Source: Cololabis saira (lineage: Eukaryota > Chordata > Actinopteri > Beloniformes > Belonidae). Taken from it: a DNA stretch of 64,000 bases. The stretch spans positions 8,875,843-8,939,842 of the forward strand of contig NC_084597.1 of assembly GCF_033807715.1 (NCBI RefSeq). The letters are read 5' to 3'. Both the position numbers and the translations under genes were made by a program. This document shows positions 1 to 45,886 of this stretch, piece by piece. Under the pieces are notes generated by a model. That model was not told where the DNA came from, searched no databases, and worked only from the letters and a program-made list of their open reading frames with translations. Numbering within the stretch: position 1 is the first letter of the stretch; each line of letters opens with the position of its first letter.

Positions 1-121
1 TGAAAGCTTTCACGTTCCTGTGGTTCAGTTGCAATTAACAAGTCAGGCTGAACATGAGAAAAACAGCATAAATGGAAAGTTAGATTCAATGAAGTCAGTC
101 CCCCACAACATACTACAATAC

Positions 122-13916
<13,795 letters not shown>

Positions 13917-14254
13917 GTTCAGCGAGTGCAGATGTCTGATAGTAGCTCTTGTCCCTTAAGTGTTTGATGCTCAACATCAGCTTCATGGCTTTTAATAAGG
14001 TGATGGGTGGAAAACCTGCAATCAATGATTCCCTGCAACATCACTGGCATAAATGTGTAACCAGTGGCATCCGCTCGCCTTGTATTATGTAGTTAGTTAG
14101 TTGTGTTTTTTTTCCTGCTGAAGCTCTTAAAGGATGCCCAACCTTCCCTTGAGTAAGCATGAGTTGAATGAGAGGTGTGAACTGTAAATGTTAGTTAAAG
14201 TCTGTCTAGTTTTAAACCTTAATGTATAAATTATTGTCATGTCAGGTTTTATCT
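13917..14254. other. Upstream of agxt2 copy B
   Basis: Spacer immediately 5' of the copy B start codon. I see no TATA box, no GC-rich island like that of copy A and no known repeat until the LINE 3' tail at about 14255. Any promoter is not recognisable by eye. Confidence 0.5.
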
Positions 14255-15176
14255 GGTTAAATATTTATTTTTTTCATTTCATTTCATTTATTCCATTCAT
14301 GGTATATAATCTTAATAATGTTGTACAAAATGTCATAAAGTACACATTATCACCATGAAAGAAAAGGAGCAGGAAGAAGAAAACGTATGATACCTGCCCC
14401 TCTCTGTTAATACAGTTACGTTGACTTACTGAACACCAATCTATCTATCACATATTTATAACAAGAAAACAAAAAAAAAATACCACTCTATCTATTTTTT
14501 CTCTCTTTCTCCTTCTTTTTTGTAGGCACTTAGGGCTTGGAGCCAGAGGGGCGTAAGTGGCTTTTGACAAACTTTACAGGAGAGACAAAACAAAATTTTG
14601 ACCACACTTCAATCAACTGTATTTATTAATCTTAAACCACAACATTGCAACCACAGACATACATATATGAATGAGTATTTAAGTAATAAACCTATGACAT
14701 ATTAACATAATGAACATGTTCTAAAACATTTTAAAATCAAAAAAATATGGCAAAAACATCAGATACGCCTTTTTGGCACCAAACATTCTAAGTCTCCTAT
14801 GGACATATTGGGCGTATCTGCTGAACAATGCAGACAATAATTGGGGAATAAATTGGGCAACAAAAGGGGAATTGATTGAATATTTAACATTAAACCCATT
14901 CTGGGCATCTGCTGAACAGTACAGACAGTAATAAAAGTAAAAGAACTTGCTAAACACACTTCTGATTGGCAATTCATGAGTTATTCAATTTATTTCATTG
15001 CATTCATTCATTTTTTCATTTCATTCAGTATTTTTTTCAAATACTGTATATGTGGCAGGTCGGGTGTTGCTCTGCTCCACCCCCTCCCACTCAATCGGCA
15101 TCACCTGTGCTTGATTGTTAATCAGCACCACCTGATAAGTACTGCGCTCCTGCAGGTCGCATCCTCTCTCTGGCAT

Positions 15177-16484
15177 TTACCTGGAAAGGACCTGTGTCGG
15201 CTTGTCTTGCTCAGCAACAGGGACCTGATTATAGCCACTCGCCAAGTCAAGAGTGGTAAACCAGCAAGCTCCGGCAAGTGAATCAAGGCTCTCCTCAATG
15301 CGAGGTAGAGGGAATGCGTCCTTCCGTGTTTTTCTATTAAGTAGGCGGTAGTCAACGCACATGCGGAGACTATGATCCTTTTTACGGACAAGGACAATGG
15401 GAGAAGCAAAGGGGCTGTTGCTTTCCCGGATCACTTTGGCTTCGAGCAACTGATCAATGTGAGCCTTCACCTCCTCATACTCCGAGGGGGGGATTCTTCG
15501 GTACCGCTGTCTCACTGGAGCCTCGTCAAGCAAGTGGATTTCGTGCGAAATGAGGTTAGTACAACCCAAGTCGCCTTCATGGTTCGAGAAAACTGACTGA
15601 TACCTCTGCAACAAAGCATGTACACCCATCTGTTCTTGTTCTGTCAAAGCAGACAGGTCCATGGCTTGGATGCCGCCCAGTGCCACACCAGAAGCTGCCT
15701 GCGATGAGATTGAGGCTATAGTGGGCTTCACCTCAGTCACACCAGCAGGTAAGCTGACAACCTGGGCCCTACTCAGGGAACCAAGACCAGTACGTGGGTG
15801 AAGGCGGACATCAGTTGTTCCCACATTGACCACTGGGACATAAGCTGTACCACGAATGACTTGGACAAGGCAAGGAGACACCAATAACCCTGCAGGTAGG
15901 CGGGACTCTGTTGGTTCAAACAGCACAGCCTGACCAGCCAGCTGTTCTGGACAAGTGGCGGCCACAAGCTTCATTACCCCACCAGGTATGCGTACCGCCC
16001 ATCTACCGCGGACCCTGGCGAAACCCTTGAGGTTCCTCTGGGGTTCTGTGGTGGCCTGATGGCACCGTTGTAAAGCTTCAAGGACAGGCACTGGAGCTTG
16101 AACCACTGAGGGAGCATCGAAAAGAGCAGGACCGTAGACCTCGAAGAGTTCCCGATAACATCGACGGATGATGTTGCTCCCCAAAATCCCAGGGGCAACA
16201 GATGCAGCACCGGGAGGGTCTTTTACCACTAAGACCCCACAACCAGGGACCACCTTCCCACACAAAGTGACATCCAGCTCTAAATAGCCAATGTAAGGAA
16301 TACAAAGACCGTTGGCTGCTCGTAGCTGTAGCCAATTACAAGACTGAAGGCGCTCTTGGCCCCATGGTGCAAAATGTTCAACAAAGAAACTTTCAGGAAT
16401 CGTGGACACCATGGACCCGCTGTCCAACAGGCACGAGACAGTGGTCCCACCCATCAGAACATCGATATGTGGGCAGGGCGCCAT
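15177..16484 (-). pseudogene. Ty3/gypsy protease and truncated reverse transcriptase
   Basis: The aspartic protease core LLDSGSMVSTIPE is near the start. Reverse transcriptase begins around residue 320 (PPSEYEEVKAHIDQLLEAKV) and includes NSPFASPIVLVRKKD, MCVDYRLLN and FTTLDLASGYNQVPV. It breaks off after VAEQDK, before the YVDD catalytic motif, where it runs into the inverted terminal repeat. Non-functional as an RT. Confidence 0.85.
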
Positions 16485-16558
16485 TATTCGACCGATGAGG
16501 TCTTGTTGCGAGCCTCCAACCTCCCCATCTGAGCTTTGGCTCCTCAGCTCAGCGGGCT

Positions 16559-17662
16559 TCAGTTTTCCGACTGGGGTGCAAAGCGCGAAGACCCAGCCAC
16601 AGTAAGAGACCGACCAGTGGCAGAACCAGTACGGGGATGGGGGGGGACCCGCTCCCCATCACAATCGCTGGCATAGTGACCTGGCTGTTGACACCTTCGG
16701 CAGATCACAGGACCGTTGCGAGGAGGCCGTGCTGGAAAGGGACGAGCCTGAAACGAAGCCATGGTCCGAGTCAACTGGTCAAGCTGTTCCTGCTGACGCT
16801 TCAAGAGCATCTTCACTTCACTCAACTCTGAATCATGGGGTGAGACAAGTGGGGCGGGGCGAGAGCTACCCTGGACCCCATACTGAAGACCATAGGCCGA
16901 AGGAAGAGAGTGGCTACGTTCCCTAGCCTCCCTTGGAGACCCTTCCCTCTCCCATCTAATGGCCTCTCCACGTGTCTCAAGCAAAGAAGCAGTGGGATGG
17001 CGGCGAACGTACTGCTTCAATTCCCTGCGAAGGGCACCATCTAGCACATGCTCTACGAACTGGTCGCGAAGAAGAATTTCAGCATTTGGCAAATCATCTG
17101 GTGCAGAATGTTTGACACGCTCCATCAGGGCCATCAGAGCCAGGGAGAACTCCAACAGCGTCTCCCCTTCCTGCTGCTTTCGAGAGAAGAAAGATTGCTG
17201 CAGTGTTACATACGACTGAACACAACCAAAAAGCTCAGTCAAGATAGCTAAAACCTTGTCTGGGTCTTCCCTCTCCACACGGGGCCGATATTTGATCTCC
17301 TCTCTGGCTTCCCCTTCTAGATGGTCAAGAATGAAAAAGGCCCGATCACGAACAGAGAAGTGGCGTGCCCGTGTACATGCCTGTACTTCTTCCTTCCACT
17401 CAACTATGCCTATACCCGTTCTGCCGTTAAACATGGGACACCTGCGATCTCTAGGTATAACAACCAACCGTTCAGTGGCCGTGGCGCTAGTACTTGCAGC
17501 TGGAGGAGCACCTGAAGTGACAGAAGCGGGATCCGTTCTGCTGGAACTGGCCTGAGAAGCATCCCTCGCTCGAGACAGCTGCTCATTGTCTGCTTTAAGC
17601 TGTGCCACCAGCTCCCTAAGCTCCTGAAGTTCTTCCTCCATGGCAAACCGCGGAGACCACAC
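16559..17662 (-). pseudogene. Ty3/gypsy gag-like polyprotein with zinc knuckle
   Basis: Open frame of 367 codons. The N-terminus is a coiled-coil-like stretch rich in Glu/Leu (EEELQELRELVAQLKADNEQ). The middle resembles retrotransposon capsid proteins (LLEFSLALMALMERV, LRDQFVEHVLDGALRRELKQ). A CX2CX4HX4C zinc knuckle, CRRCQQPGHYASDC, lies near residue 325. The frame is intact, but the element around it lacks most of pol. The alternative start is at 17641 (MEEELQELREL). Confidence 0.8.
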
Positions 17663-18200
17663 CCACTACTTTCAAAATGGAGACCTGTGTTACCACTGGC
17701 AAAAAGGAAAAGAAAAAGATGCTGCCGCTCCGTCTTCACTGCTGCCTCCACACACACCAAAACTACTAACGTAAGCCAACAGAAACAAAAAAAAAGGAGG
17801 GGACAAAAAAACTATTTCACCCTAATAAACAGAAAAATGGAAGTCACGTCTCTGTCCTCTAACAGTGTATCCTGCCAACAACGCCGCACAGGTCCTTTCC
17901 AGGTAAATGCCAGAGAGAGGATGCGACCTGCAGGAGCGCAGTACTTATCAGGTGGTGCTGATTAACAATCAAGCACAGGTGATGCCGATTGAGTGGGAGG
18001 GGGTGGAGCAGAGCAACACCCGACCTGCCACATATACAATAGACAGTTCTCATGTTCTTTTTACTCATTTCACTTTTCTTTTTTGTTCAACCATTTCAAT
18101 TACTCTGTGAGTCTATTCACTGACCACATCCAAAGAATCATGTCGCATCGTATTTGCTTTTCTGTTCACTAGTCTGTTTAGTTCTACTCACTGTTCACTG

Positions 18201-18728
18201 TCAGAGCATTGTAGAACTCTGTGTATGTGTGAGGAATAGGTTTGGTCCATTGCTGCACAGGGTGAGTAGATCTTTCTTCTTCAATGTACTGATCCCAGGA
18301 GGACTTTCATACATTGAGCTTGGTTTGGACACGGAATGGGTGCTCCTGGTGCCCCTGGTTGCCTGCTTTGCCACCTTCAGTTCTCGGAAGGTTGGGTCGG
18401 TGAAATCATTCTTGAAGAAGATTGTTCTGGGTTCTTCTTTTGTGTAGCGAAACCATTTAATCTTCTGCCAATGCACTTCTTATCCTTCCTCATCTTTGGT
18501 TTTGTTTTTGAGTATGTGATTGGAGAAAGATTTGAAGTCCAGGAATTCCTTGTGACCAAGTTCATGTACGGAGTATGGCTTGTTCTTTCTTGCCACTCTC
18601 ACAAGGGTGTAGTAGCCATCAGGGGAGTAGATTGGAACCTTTCTTCTCGCAGTTTCCACTGCAGCATGCACACTGTCACACTCCATCTGGCTGTGACCAG
18701 ACTCCTGAATGCTGTTTAAGGGCACCAA
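18201..18728 (-). pseudogene. Transposon-associated protein remnant (DUF7869-like?)
   Basis: Two minus-strand frames joined by a frameshift near 18480. The first has ESGHSQMECDSVHAAVETAR and IYSPDGYYTLVRVARK; the second KIKWFRYTKEEPRTIFFKND and GISTLKKKDLLTLC. Blocks of this sort occur in large uncharacterised fish and arthropod transposon proteins; I recall them as DUF7869-like but cannot confirm. No catalytic triad can be assigned. Probably the C-terminal part of a decayed transposase. Confidence 0.45.
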
Positions 18729-19890
18729 CTACACTTACGCCCTTCTGGCTCTGAACAAACATGTGGGTCCTACATGGTCCTACATGTAATTTTCAGAGCC
18801 AGAAGGGCGTAAGTGGACTTACGCCCTTCTGGCTCCAAACATTATTCACACTTTTGTGTTAGGTCTTTATTGTTTTGTTGCTTTATTCAATACAGTTTGA
18901 CCTCAGATAGGTCTTTTTGGCACCATTGGATAGAGCTCATCGAGACCTTTAATTTGATATATAGAACTCATATTCGCCCAAAATGCCACTTACGCCCCTC
19001 TGGCTCCAAGCCCTATCTTTTCTTTTTTAAACATTTTCTTAAGCTGATACAAACTTGTGCAACTTTTCAGTTCCTTGCTTTGTCCATGCCATATTTTTAC
19101 ACCTGTAACAGAAATACACATTTGTTTTATGTTTAGCCTTGCAAAAGTATGTTTGAAATCATGTTTAAGTCTGTTGTCCTCATCCTCCAATCTGAACAAA
19201 TTTTGTAACTGTTCTGGTAACGATCTATTTTTTGCTTTAAACATTATTTTTAAAGTTTGAAGTTCAACTATATCCGCCATTTTCAACAAACCTGCCGAAA
19301 TAAATAATCTGTTTGATGGTTCTCTGAAGCCGACCCTGTGAATGACTCTCACTGCTCTTTTCTGTAGCACAAACAGGGGAGAGATGTTACTTACATAGGT
19401 ATTACCCCACACTTCCACACAATAATTTAGATATGGCAAGATAAATGTACAATACATTTAAAAGTTTTGTCAGAATTTTCTTTATTAGTGTGCAAATCTC
19501 ATTATTCTGCACCCAATCATTGTAAAAAGTGATGAATAACAGCTCAAACACAGGGTTGAAATATCATTGCACTCAGCAGGCGTCGGCACCCCGCAACTTG
19601 TTCAAGTCAAGGGTGAAAATGAAGGAAATCAGACAATTTTATGGGACGCTTTCTGGCGTATATTTAACCAATTTCATACCAGCTCTGGTGCATAAAGAAA
19701 CATAAGTTGTGAAAAAAAACTTGAATATATTACTCTGTGTTGTTGAGCGGTTGTTTGGTGGTTGTTTTTGCCTCATAGCAAGAAGGTTCCTGGTTGAAAT
19801 CCTGGCAGCGGCTGGGATGGAAAATTCAGCCTTGGCCACTTGATTAAACTAAAACTGCTGAGCAGCAAATTATAGGCTTGGCCTGACTAA

Positions 19891-21012
19891 GGGCCTGATT
19901 TACTAAAGGTTTGCGTGCGTAAAAACGCGTGCAAACTTGACATCACCCGCAAACCAATGTGCAAGCTGATCTACTAACAGCGTGCAAAGAGGACTGCGCC
20001 TCTCAAATGAGCAAAATAGCACACGCTGTTCATTTAGTAGTTTTGCCCTGATGAATAATCAATATGGGGCGTACCCGCCAGAAAGCGCTAAAAACTGGGA
20101 GGGGAAAATGCAAATAGGTTCATTACCACACCCAATGAGATTTACCAAGCCCGAAAGTAATTGCGGTGATTGTGATTGCGTCTGTATTTAATATGTTCGA
20201 AAGGAAGGTGCTAATCTGCCCAGCATTACGCACCGATGGCTGCTGTTATTGTGGTGTTGTGCCGTATTCAGCACCCCTGCCGTGAAAAGCACCCCCTCAT
20301 ACACATTCACACAAACACATACTTAGGAGTTTATATTATATATATTTACGAATATTATGGAAGACAACACAGTAAGCCGGCTATTAATTAATGACATCAA
20401 TAACCATTTACCCTTTTTTTGTTATCTGTGACTGTGATTGTGGGAAAGTATGACTATTGTGGAATCCATGAGCGCATTTAAACATGAATCATTAACACAA
20501 AACTGGACACTAAACAGAACGTGACACGGAATGAGAATATAATTTTTGTCATTGTGTGTACGTTGTCATTTGTAGTAAATTAAACATGAGCATTTAGTCC
20601 TTTTTGACATTTACCGTACTCGTGAATAAGAGATCTGTGGGTATATGTCGACGAGGGGGTGCTTTTCACGCCAGGGGTGCTGAATACGGCACAACACTTT
20701 TGGTAATGTTTCAATTTCTTTGCTGTAGTTCATGAATATGTTTATTTTCCTCTTCCACTAATATTTCTAACTCCACCGCGTCAAATTTCATTTTGCGCTT
20801 GCGACTATCCTGCTTTCCATCCACTCTCCATGGCGCAAACAAACCGTAAGACGCGCAACACCTCATTTAAATACTGCGGTTTGCACCTGTTATCAATTGC
20901 GCAAGCATTCTTAGTTGATCACCCGCAAACCACACAACAACAGCACGTGCAAACCTTTTCAGTGCACACGCAATTTAGTACTCTTTATTTAGGATCTTAG
21001 TAAATCGGGCCC
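19891..21012. mobile_element. PIF/Harbinger-type MITE with a nested inverted-repeat element
   Basis: Ends GGGCCTGATTTACTAA and TTAGTAAATCGGGCCC are inverted repeats; TAA is duplicated on both sides (19888-19890, 21013-21015), the usual 3-bp target of PIF/Harbinger. Repeated GCAAACC motifs lie near both ends. Inside, 20257-20697 is bounded by inverted GTTGTGCCGTATTCAGCACC, so a second element is nested. Confidence 0.8.
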
Positions 21013-21015
21013 TAA

Positions 21016-22344
21016 GTGTACAGACTAGTCTGCTCAAAAAAAGATTAAAACTGACCTTAAAGATGTTTTTTATCTACTCTAATCGTGAGAATGAATCCTT
21101 TGTGCCTTAATATCATTATACTTCCTTTGTTTTGTCGTCATTCTGTATCGAGACACCTGATGGATGTTTTGAGTCTTTTGCATGCAGCTGTTTAATAAAA
21201 TCTACTGAAATCTGGATCTCTCAAATCTTATTCTTGGTAACTTAGACACTCAGTTTCAGTCCAGTTATTCACCTAGTTGGAAAGAACGTGTTAAAGAGCA
21301 TTTAATGGGTTTTTCCACAACAGGCACCTTCTTTCTGCGTGGGGTTACGCGTGTTCCTCATGTTTGAGGTTTCTCCAGCTACTACAACTTCCTCCCACGG
21401 TCCAAAAATATGTATCCATCTATTAGCCATCCCCAGGATTACAGGGGCCTACTAAACCCTAACCCAGGTCTGGGATACGCTGCAGCAGATCTCCATGACT
21501 CTGAACAGAAATAAGCAGGTATAGATAATGGATGGCTGGATATGAACACCTTCAATATTCATTAAGGCTGAAAAAAAAGCACCACAGTTTGAGGGGCCAT
21601 GACTTATTCTCATTAAAAAAAAGTGTAGATTTTCAAAAGTAAGTGCAAACAGATCTTTTTAAGTTGTATTAAAGTTATTGAAAAGCAGTCATCAACATTT
21701 CTAAGTAACACTTTTAAACATGCAATCATACCACTCCTTGCAGTGATCACATTTGCAAGTGGGTTTGCTTTGTGAATATTCAGTGTTTTGTACATAAATG
21801 TTTTCAAGGTGCACCTATGTCATGAAAATGTTTCTTTTTTTAAAGTTTGTGAATAAAGGGATGTATTTCACTCTTTAATGAAGACAAAACTGTATTTTCC
21901 AGAGATAATTTCTAAAATCTAGAGAAAACAAGTTTAGCCTTAATGGAATTATTGGTATGTGAGTAACAAATTGACTAAATTAGAAACAACAGATTTACAG
22001 AATATTACTTTATTCATCGATATTGTAAATGACAAAGCATAACTTTACAAATAATCCCACAAAAACAAGATCAAAAAGACCTTGTTGCAATCAGTTTTAC
22101 AAAAGGCACTCTGAAAGACCTTCCTATGTCATTAGTGATATGTGTTAATGTATTTGGTTTTGTTGATTACATTACAGCAAAAATAGAAAAAAGTTCCTTT
22201 TATGGTGGCTGTGCCCAGCCATTAAGAGAGGGAATCTTGATTAATTCAGACATTTTCACATTTTAAAAGATGTACAAAGAATGTATTCCGCTGCTGAGAA
22301 AAGTTCCAGGTTTGGTCCTTTGCATCGTATAGTTCATCTGGCTT
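21016..22344. other. Spacer 3' of agxt2 copy A with a SINE/LINE tail relic
   Basis: 21290-21540 resembles, on the plus strand, the conserved body of fish tRNA-SINEs (cctcccacggtccaaaaata) and ends in agataatggatggctgg, a usual tail. It is diverged and internally deleted. The rest, including the probable 3' UTR of copy A (22344 to about 22000), shows no other feature. Confidence 0.5.
22009..22014 (-). terminator. Candidate polyadenylation signal of agxt2 copy A
   Basis: AATAAA on the minus strand about 330 bases after the copy A stop codon. It is the nearest canonical hexamer I noticed downstream. AATAAA is common in AT-rich sequence, so support is positional only. Confidence 0.35.
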
Positions 22345-42683
<20,339 letters not shown>

Positions 42684-42871
42684 GTTGAACAGGCACAGAG
42701 GACGCACAGTTATCCTACTTCTCTCTGCGTCCTGGCTCTCGGGAGCAATAACAAAATACGTTTAGTTTATGGAAAATGTGCAGAACTGGGAGGCAGCGTC
42801 AGCTGGCGGCGGGCCCCGCCCTAAAACACACCCCCTCCCCGACGTCAGGAAGCATGGCTTTCTGAGTGTAG
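42684..42871 (-). promoter_or_regulatory. Proximal upstream region of agxt2 copy A
   Basis: These 188 bases lie between the copy A start codon and the nearest retro-insertion. They are unusually GC-rich for the window and hold, on the plus strand, CCCCGCCC and CACACCCCCTCCCC (GC/CACCC-box-like, about 42815-42840) and GACGTCAG (42841-42848, CRE-like). No TATA box is obvious. Assigning them as the promoter is inference from position and composition. Confidence 0.4.
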
Positions 42872-42884
42872 TAATACTATAGCA

Positions 42885-43891
42885 ATAAACAGTGGTTAGA
42901 TAATAATATTTTGCTTTTGAGTCAATTGTTTAATCAACATGGGCATCTCTATAATTATGTTGAATTCATTCAACATTATGGAATCCCTGTTACACCCAAG
43001 GACTTCTCTGTTGTTTTTGATGCTGTCCCCTCGGGGGTTATTTAACTTTTTAAAGATCTCAAACCAAATAACAATTGCCCTGTATTACTGAATGTAATTG
43101 AAACTACTGTTGGAAAATGTGTTTTTCTTGGAACACTAAGAACAAAAACAATATTATTCGTAAGCATTTTCAACAAGACATCATCAGTACACCTTCTTCA
43201 CTATCTTACTGGTCTTCTTTTGTTGGAAACATTCATTGGGAAAAAGTCTGGCTATTACCACAGAAGTTTTTCCTAACTAATAAAGTCAAAGAGATTTCCT
43301 TTAAAATGCTACACAGATTCTATCCTACCAATCATTATTTACAGAGACTTAAGAAAGACATTGATGTGAGTTGTACTTTTTGTGGTTTTCCCAATGAAAC
43401 ACTGATTCATTTATTTTGGTCTTGCCTGTACACAAAAAAACTGTGGAGTAAATTGTCCTGCTTTATTGTAAATCACATCTACCCCCAATTTAATTTGTGC
43501 TTGAAAAATGTATTGTTTGGATATATTGAATTTGACAGGAATCTCAACTGTAAATTTTATTTGATCAATTTGCTCGTTATTTTAACTAAATTCTATATCC
43601 ACAGATCCAAATTTTTAAATAAAAAGCAGAATTTTCCGGAGCTGTCCACATATATCAAACAATACATATTCTCCATATCTGATTCTGTAAATAAAAAAGC
43701 TGTTAAAACTTCTGACCTTTGTAAGCTATATAAGATATTTGTTTAATTTTTGTTTTTGTCAATGACTAATTCCCCTGGCGTATTTGTGACTGTATAATTG
43801 TGTAGTTTATGTTGTATACACATATGTCTGATATTGCTCTCAATTCTGTGTATACTTATGTATTTTGATTCAATAAAGTTGAGAAAAAAAA
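42885..43891 (+). mobile_element. 5'-truncated L1-type LINE insertion upstream of agxt2
   Basis: Flanked by exact 13-bp duplications TAATACTATAGCA (42872-42884, 43892-43904). Ends with CAATAAAGTTGAG and poly-A. Contains the C-terminal L1 ORF2 piece (43117-43746). The insertion point is about 200 bases 5' of the copy A start codon. Confidence 0.9.
43117..43746 (+). pseudogene. L1 ORF2 C-terminal domain
   Basis: 209 codons. LPQKFFLTNKVKEISFKMLH is followed by the cysteine/histidine cluster CTFCGFPNETLIHLFWSC, as in the C-terminal domain of fish L1/Tx1-type ORF2 proteins. The frame is open because the insertion is fairly young; it is not a host gene. Confidence 0.8.
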
Positions 43892-43904
43892 TAATACTAT
43901 AGCA

Positions 43905-44111
43905 GTAAAACAACACATAAAATCAACATTGAAGGGAAGAACATTATTACTTACTAAATTTTCTAATTTTCTGGTTGATGATGCATAACTGTGCTCTGTG
44001 CTGCTGATGTTGCACAGGTTGTGACCTGAAATGACTGATTGTTGTACATTGTTTGTATGTTGCAGTTGCAAACTTTCAATAAACGATGAAAAAAAAAATA
44101 ATATAAAATAA
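43905..44111 (+). mobile_element. Second short retro-insertion at the same target
   Basis: Lies between the second and third copies of TAATACTATAGCA (43892-43904 and 44112-44124). Ends with TTTCAATAAACGATG and an A-rich tail, the look of a polyadenylated retro-copy. Source not recognised. Confidence 0.7.
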
Positions 44112-44124
44112 TAATACTATAGCA

Positions 44125-44197
44125 GATTCATTTCACATTAACTTTTTTTCTTTAAAACATAGACGGAATGAATAATCTTATCTTGTTGCAGGAAAGT

Positions 44198-44278
<81 letters not shown>

Positions 44279-45826
44279 ATTGAAAATTCTAATAAAATAC
44301 AGCTATAACTCATATCCATAATCCTTGTATTAAGGGCCCTCCTCCCTAAACGCTGAACACTTGCTGTGCGTAGGGCCTCATCTCCAAGGGGGGCCACATT
44401 TGGCGTGAAGGGACGCATTTGCACGGTAGCGCATATATGTAATGGATGAACATGTGCGCTACCGTGAGGTGGAGAGAGAAAAGAGACCTCTAATCTGACC
44501 GCACAATGATTGACAGCACTCACCGGCCAATCAGAGGGCAGCGTGCAGGAAGGCTCTTGCAGAGCTACAGGGGACATTTCAACATGTCGTCCAAAAGACA
44601 TCACAAATAAGGAGCAAGAGAGAAAAAAGGAAGAACACGAGGAAACTCGTGCTTCACTTGAAGGTGAGGTGAGGATGTTGTTGAAATAAAACTTTGTGGC
44701 ACAAACACCTGAACTGATACTCAGGTAGGAATCTCTGTCTCCATCTCTGTCTGGACTGGAGGGGCAGTTTGAGGGGGAGCCTCCAAATAACATTTCATTT
44801 AGGGCCCCAATTCAGTCAGCTTGTACTAAAAAGACTTAAAGAAGCATTGAAAGAAAACTAATTCTGGACTACAAATCACTCCATGGTCTCTACCGTTCAC
44901 TGGTCTTAACGTATTCAAATTACTCTTTAGTGGCTTGGAGCAAAACACATAAATATACACTATCGGCACTAATTACATTGAAGAAAAGGGATTATAAGGA
45001 TATACATTTGTAATACTGCTTACAGAGACCACGCAAACATGGAACATACTACAGTGGAAAGCTGTGTTCTTCTGTAGGCACGGTTTTACATGGTTTATTT
45101 GGTTTATCTGGTTGTCATCCCATTTTTTTTCATCTTAAATTTAAGACTTATATATGAAGAACAGTTTGAATTGATTGTTTCTTTTTGGTTCCATGAGAAA
45201 AGACCTTGATGAAGAAAATACAGTATTGGGTAATTGCAAAGGATTTTCATGTCCAGAGGAGTGGACTTATTTGTAACCTGCTGAAGAATGTGAATAAGAT
45301 GACGGTAGAAAATAAACATAACTTTGCATGTCCTGAAAGTAAATAATTGTATTTGGTAGAAGGAATAAATTGTAAAAAAAAGTTTTTGTCTTTATTAGTG
45401 CATTAAATTGGATAAAGAATACATACAGATTGTACAAATTGTATGTAAATTCACTCTATAATGTTTATTGTAGCATATTAAAGTATGAATGGTTACAAGA
45501 TTTCTTACAATATTTCATGGCCACAAACTTCTGAGTACGATAAAAACTCACACAAAATGAACATCTTTCCATAATGGACTCTTACAGATTCATTTCAAAT
45601 ATAATTTCATAGCAATCTTTCCACAAAGATTGATGGCTGTTTCAAACTGCTACACATGTATAGAGCAAAACAAATAAAAAATGCATGCAAGAAAAAGTAC
45701 AGTATTGTCCAGAGACTAAACATCATGACAGTATTCTGCCATCACAAACAGAACATATTTGTAGAAATACCTTTTTAAAAATGTATATACACATTAAAAA
45801 ACAACTTTTGAATCTGTTTGTTTTGG

Positions 45827-45886
<60 letters not shown>

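Larger units (their letters stand above)
15051..18032 (-). mobile_element. Ty3/gypsy fragment bounded by inverted ~145-bp terminal repeats
   Basis: Minus-strand order: terminal repeat (18032-17885), gag, protease, partial reverse transcriptase, then the same terminal repeat in opposite orientation (15051-15195). Both outer ends read TGTGGCAGGTCGGG inward, flanked by TATA (15047-15050, 18033-18036). A normal LTR element would have direct repeats and a full pol; here RT stops just after the fingers/palm start and RNase H and integrase are missing. Confidence 0.85.
14533..19013 (-). mobile_element. TA-target DNA transposon with GGGCTTGGAGCC inverted ends
   Basis: Inverted ends of about 29 bp begin GGGCTTGGAGCCAGAGGGGC; the target duplication is TA (14531-14532 and 19014-19015). 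The empty site exists in the LINE copy at 38727 (gataagtgcctac), so the borders are exact. The end motif recurs internally, inverted and back to back, at about 18738-18755 and 18797-18836. Minus-strand remnants of a transposon protein lie at 18728-18201. A Ty3/gypsy fragment (15051-18032) is inserted inside; without it the element is about 1.5 kb. Confidence 0.85.
14255..19458 (-). mobile_element. Jockey-like LINE 3' end, interrupted by a DNA transposon
   Basis: Minus-strand LINE in two pieces: reverse-transcriptase C-terminus at 19457-19016 (TFILPYLNYCVEVWGNTY, QKRAVRVIHRVGF) and the 3' end at 14532-14255, with the same lysine-rich end, stop and (GAAAT)n-type tail as the uninterrupted copy at 38055-38995. 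Joining the pieces at the TA reproduces that copy base for base around the junction. It is 5'-truncated. Confidence 0.85.

Noticed and set aside
15177..17662. Gag and protease/RT frames considered as a domesticated gene
   Set aside because: The gag frame is intact, but it sits with a truncated pol inside clear element borders; nothing suggests host use.
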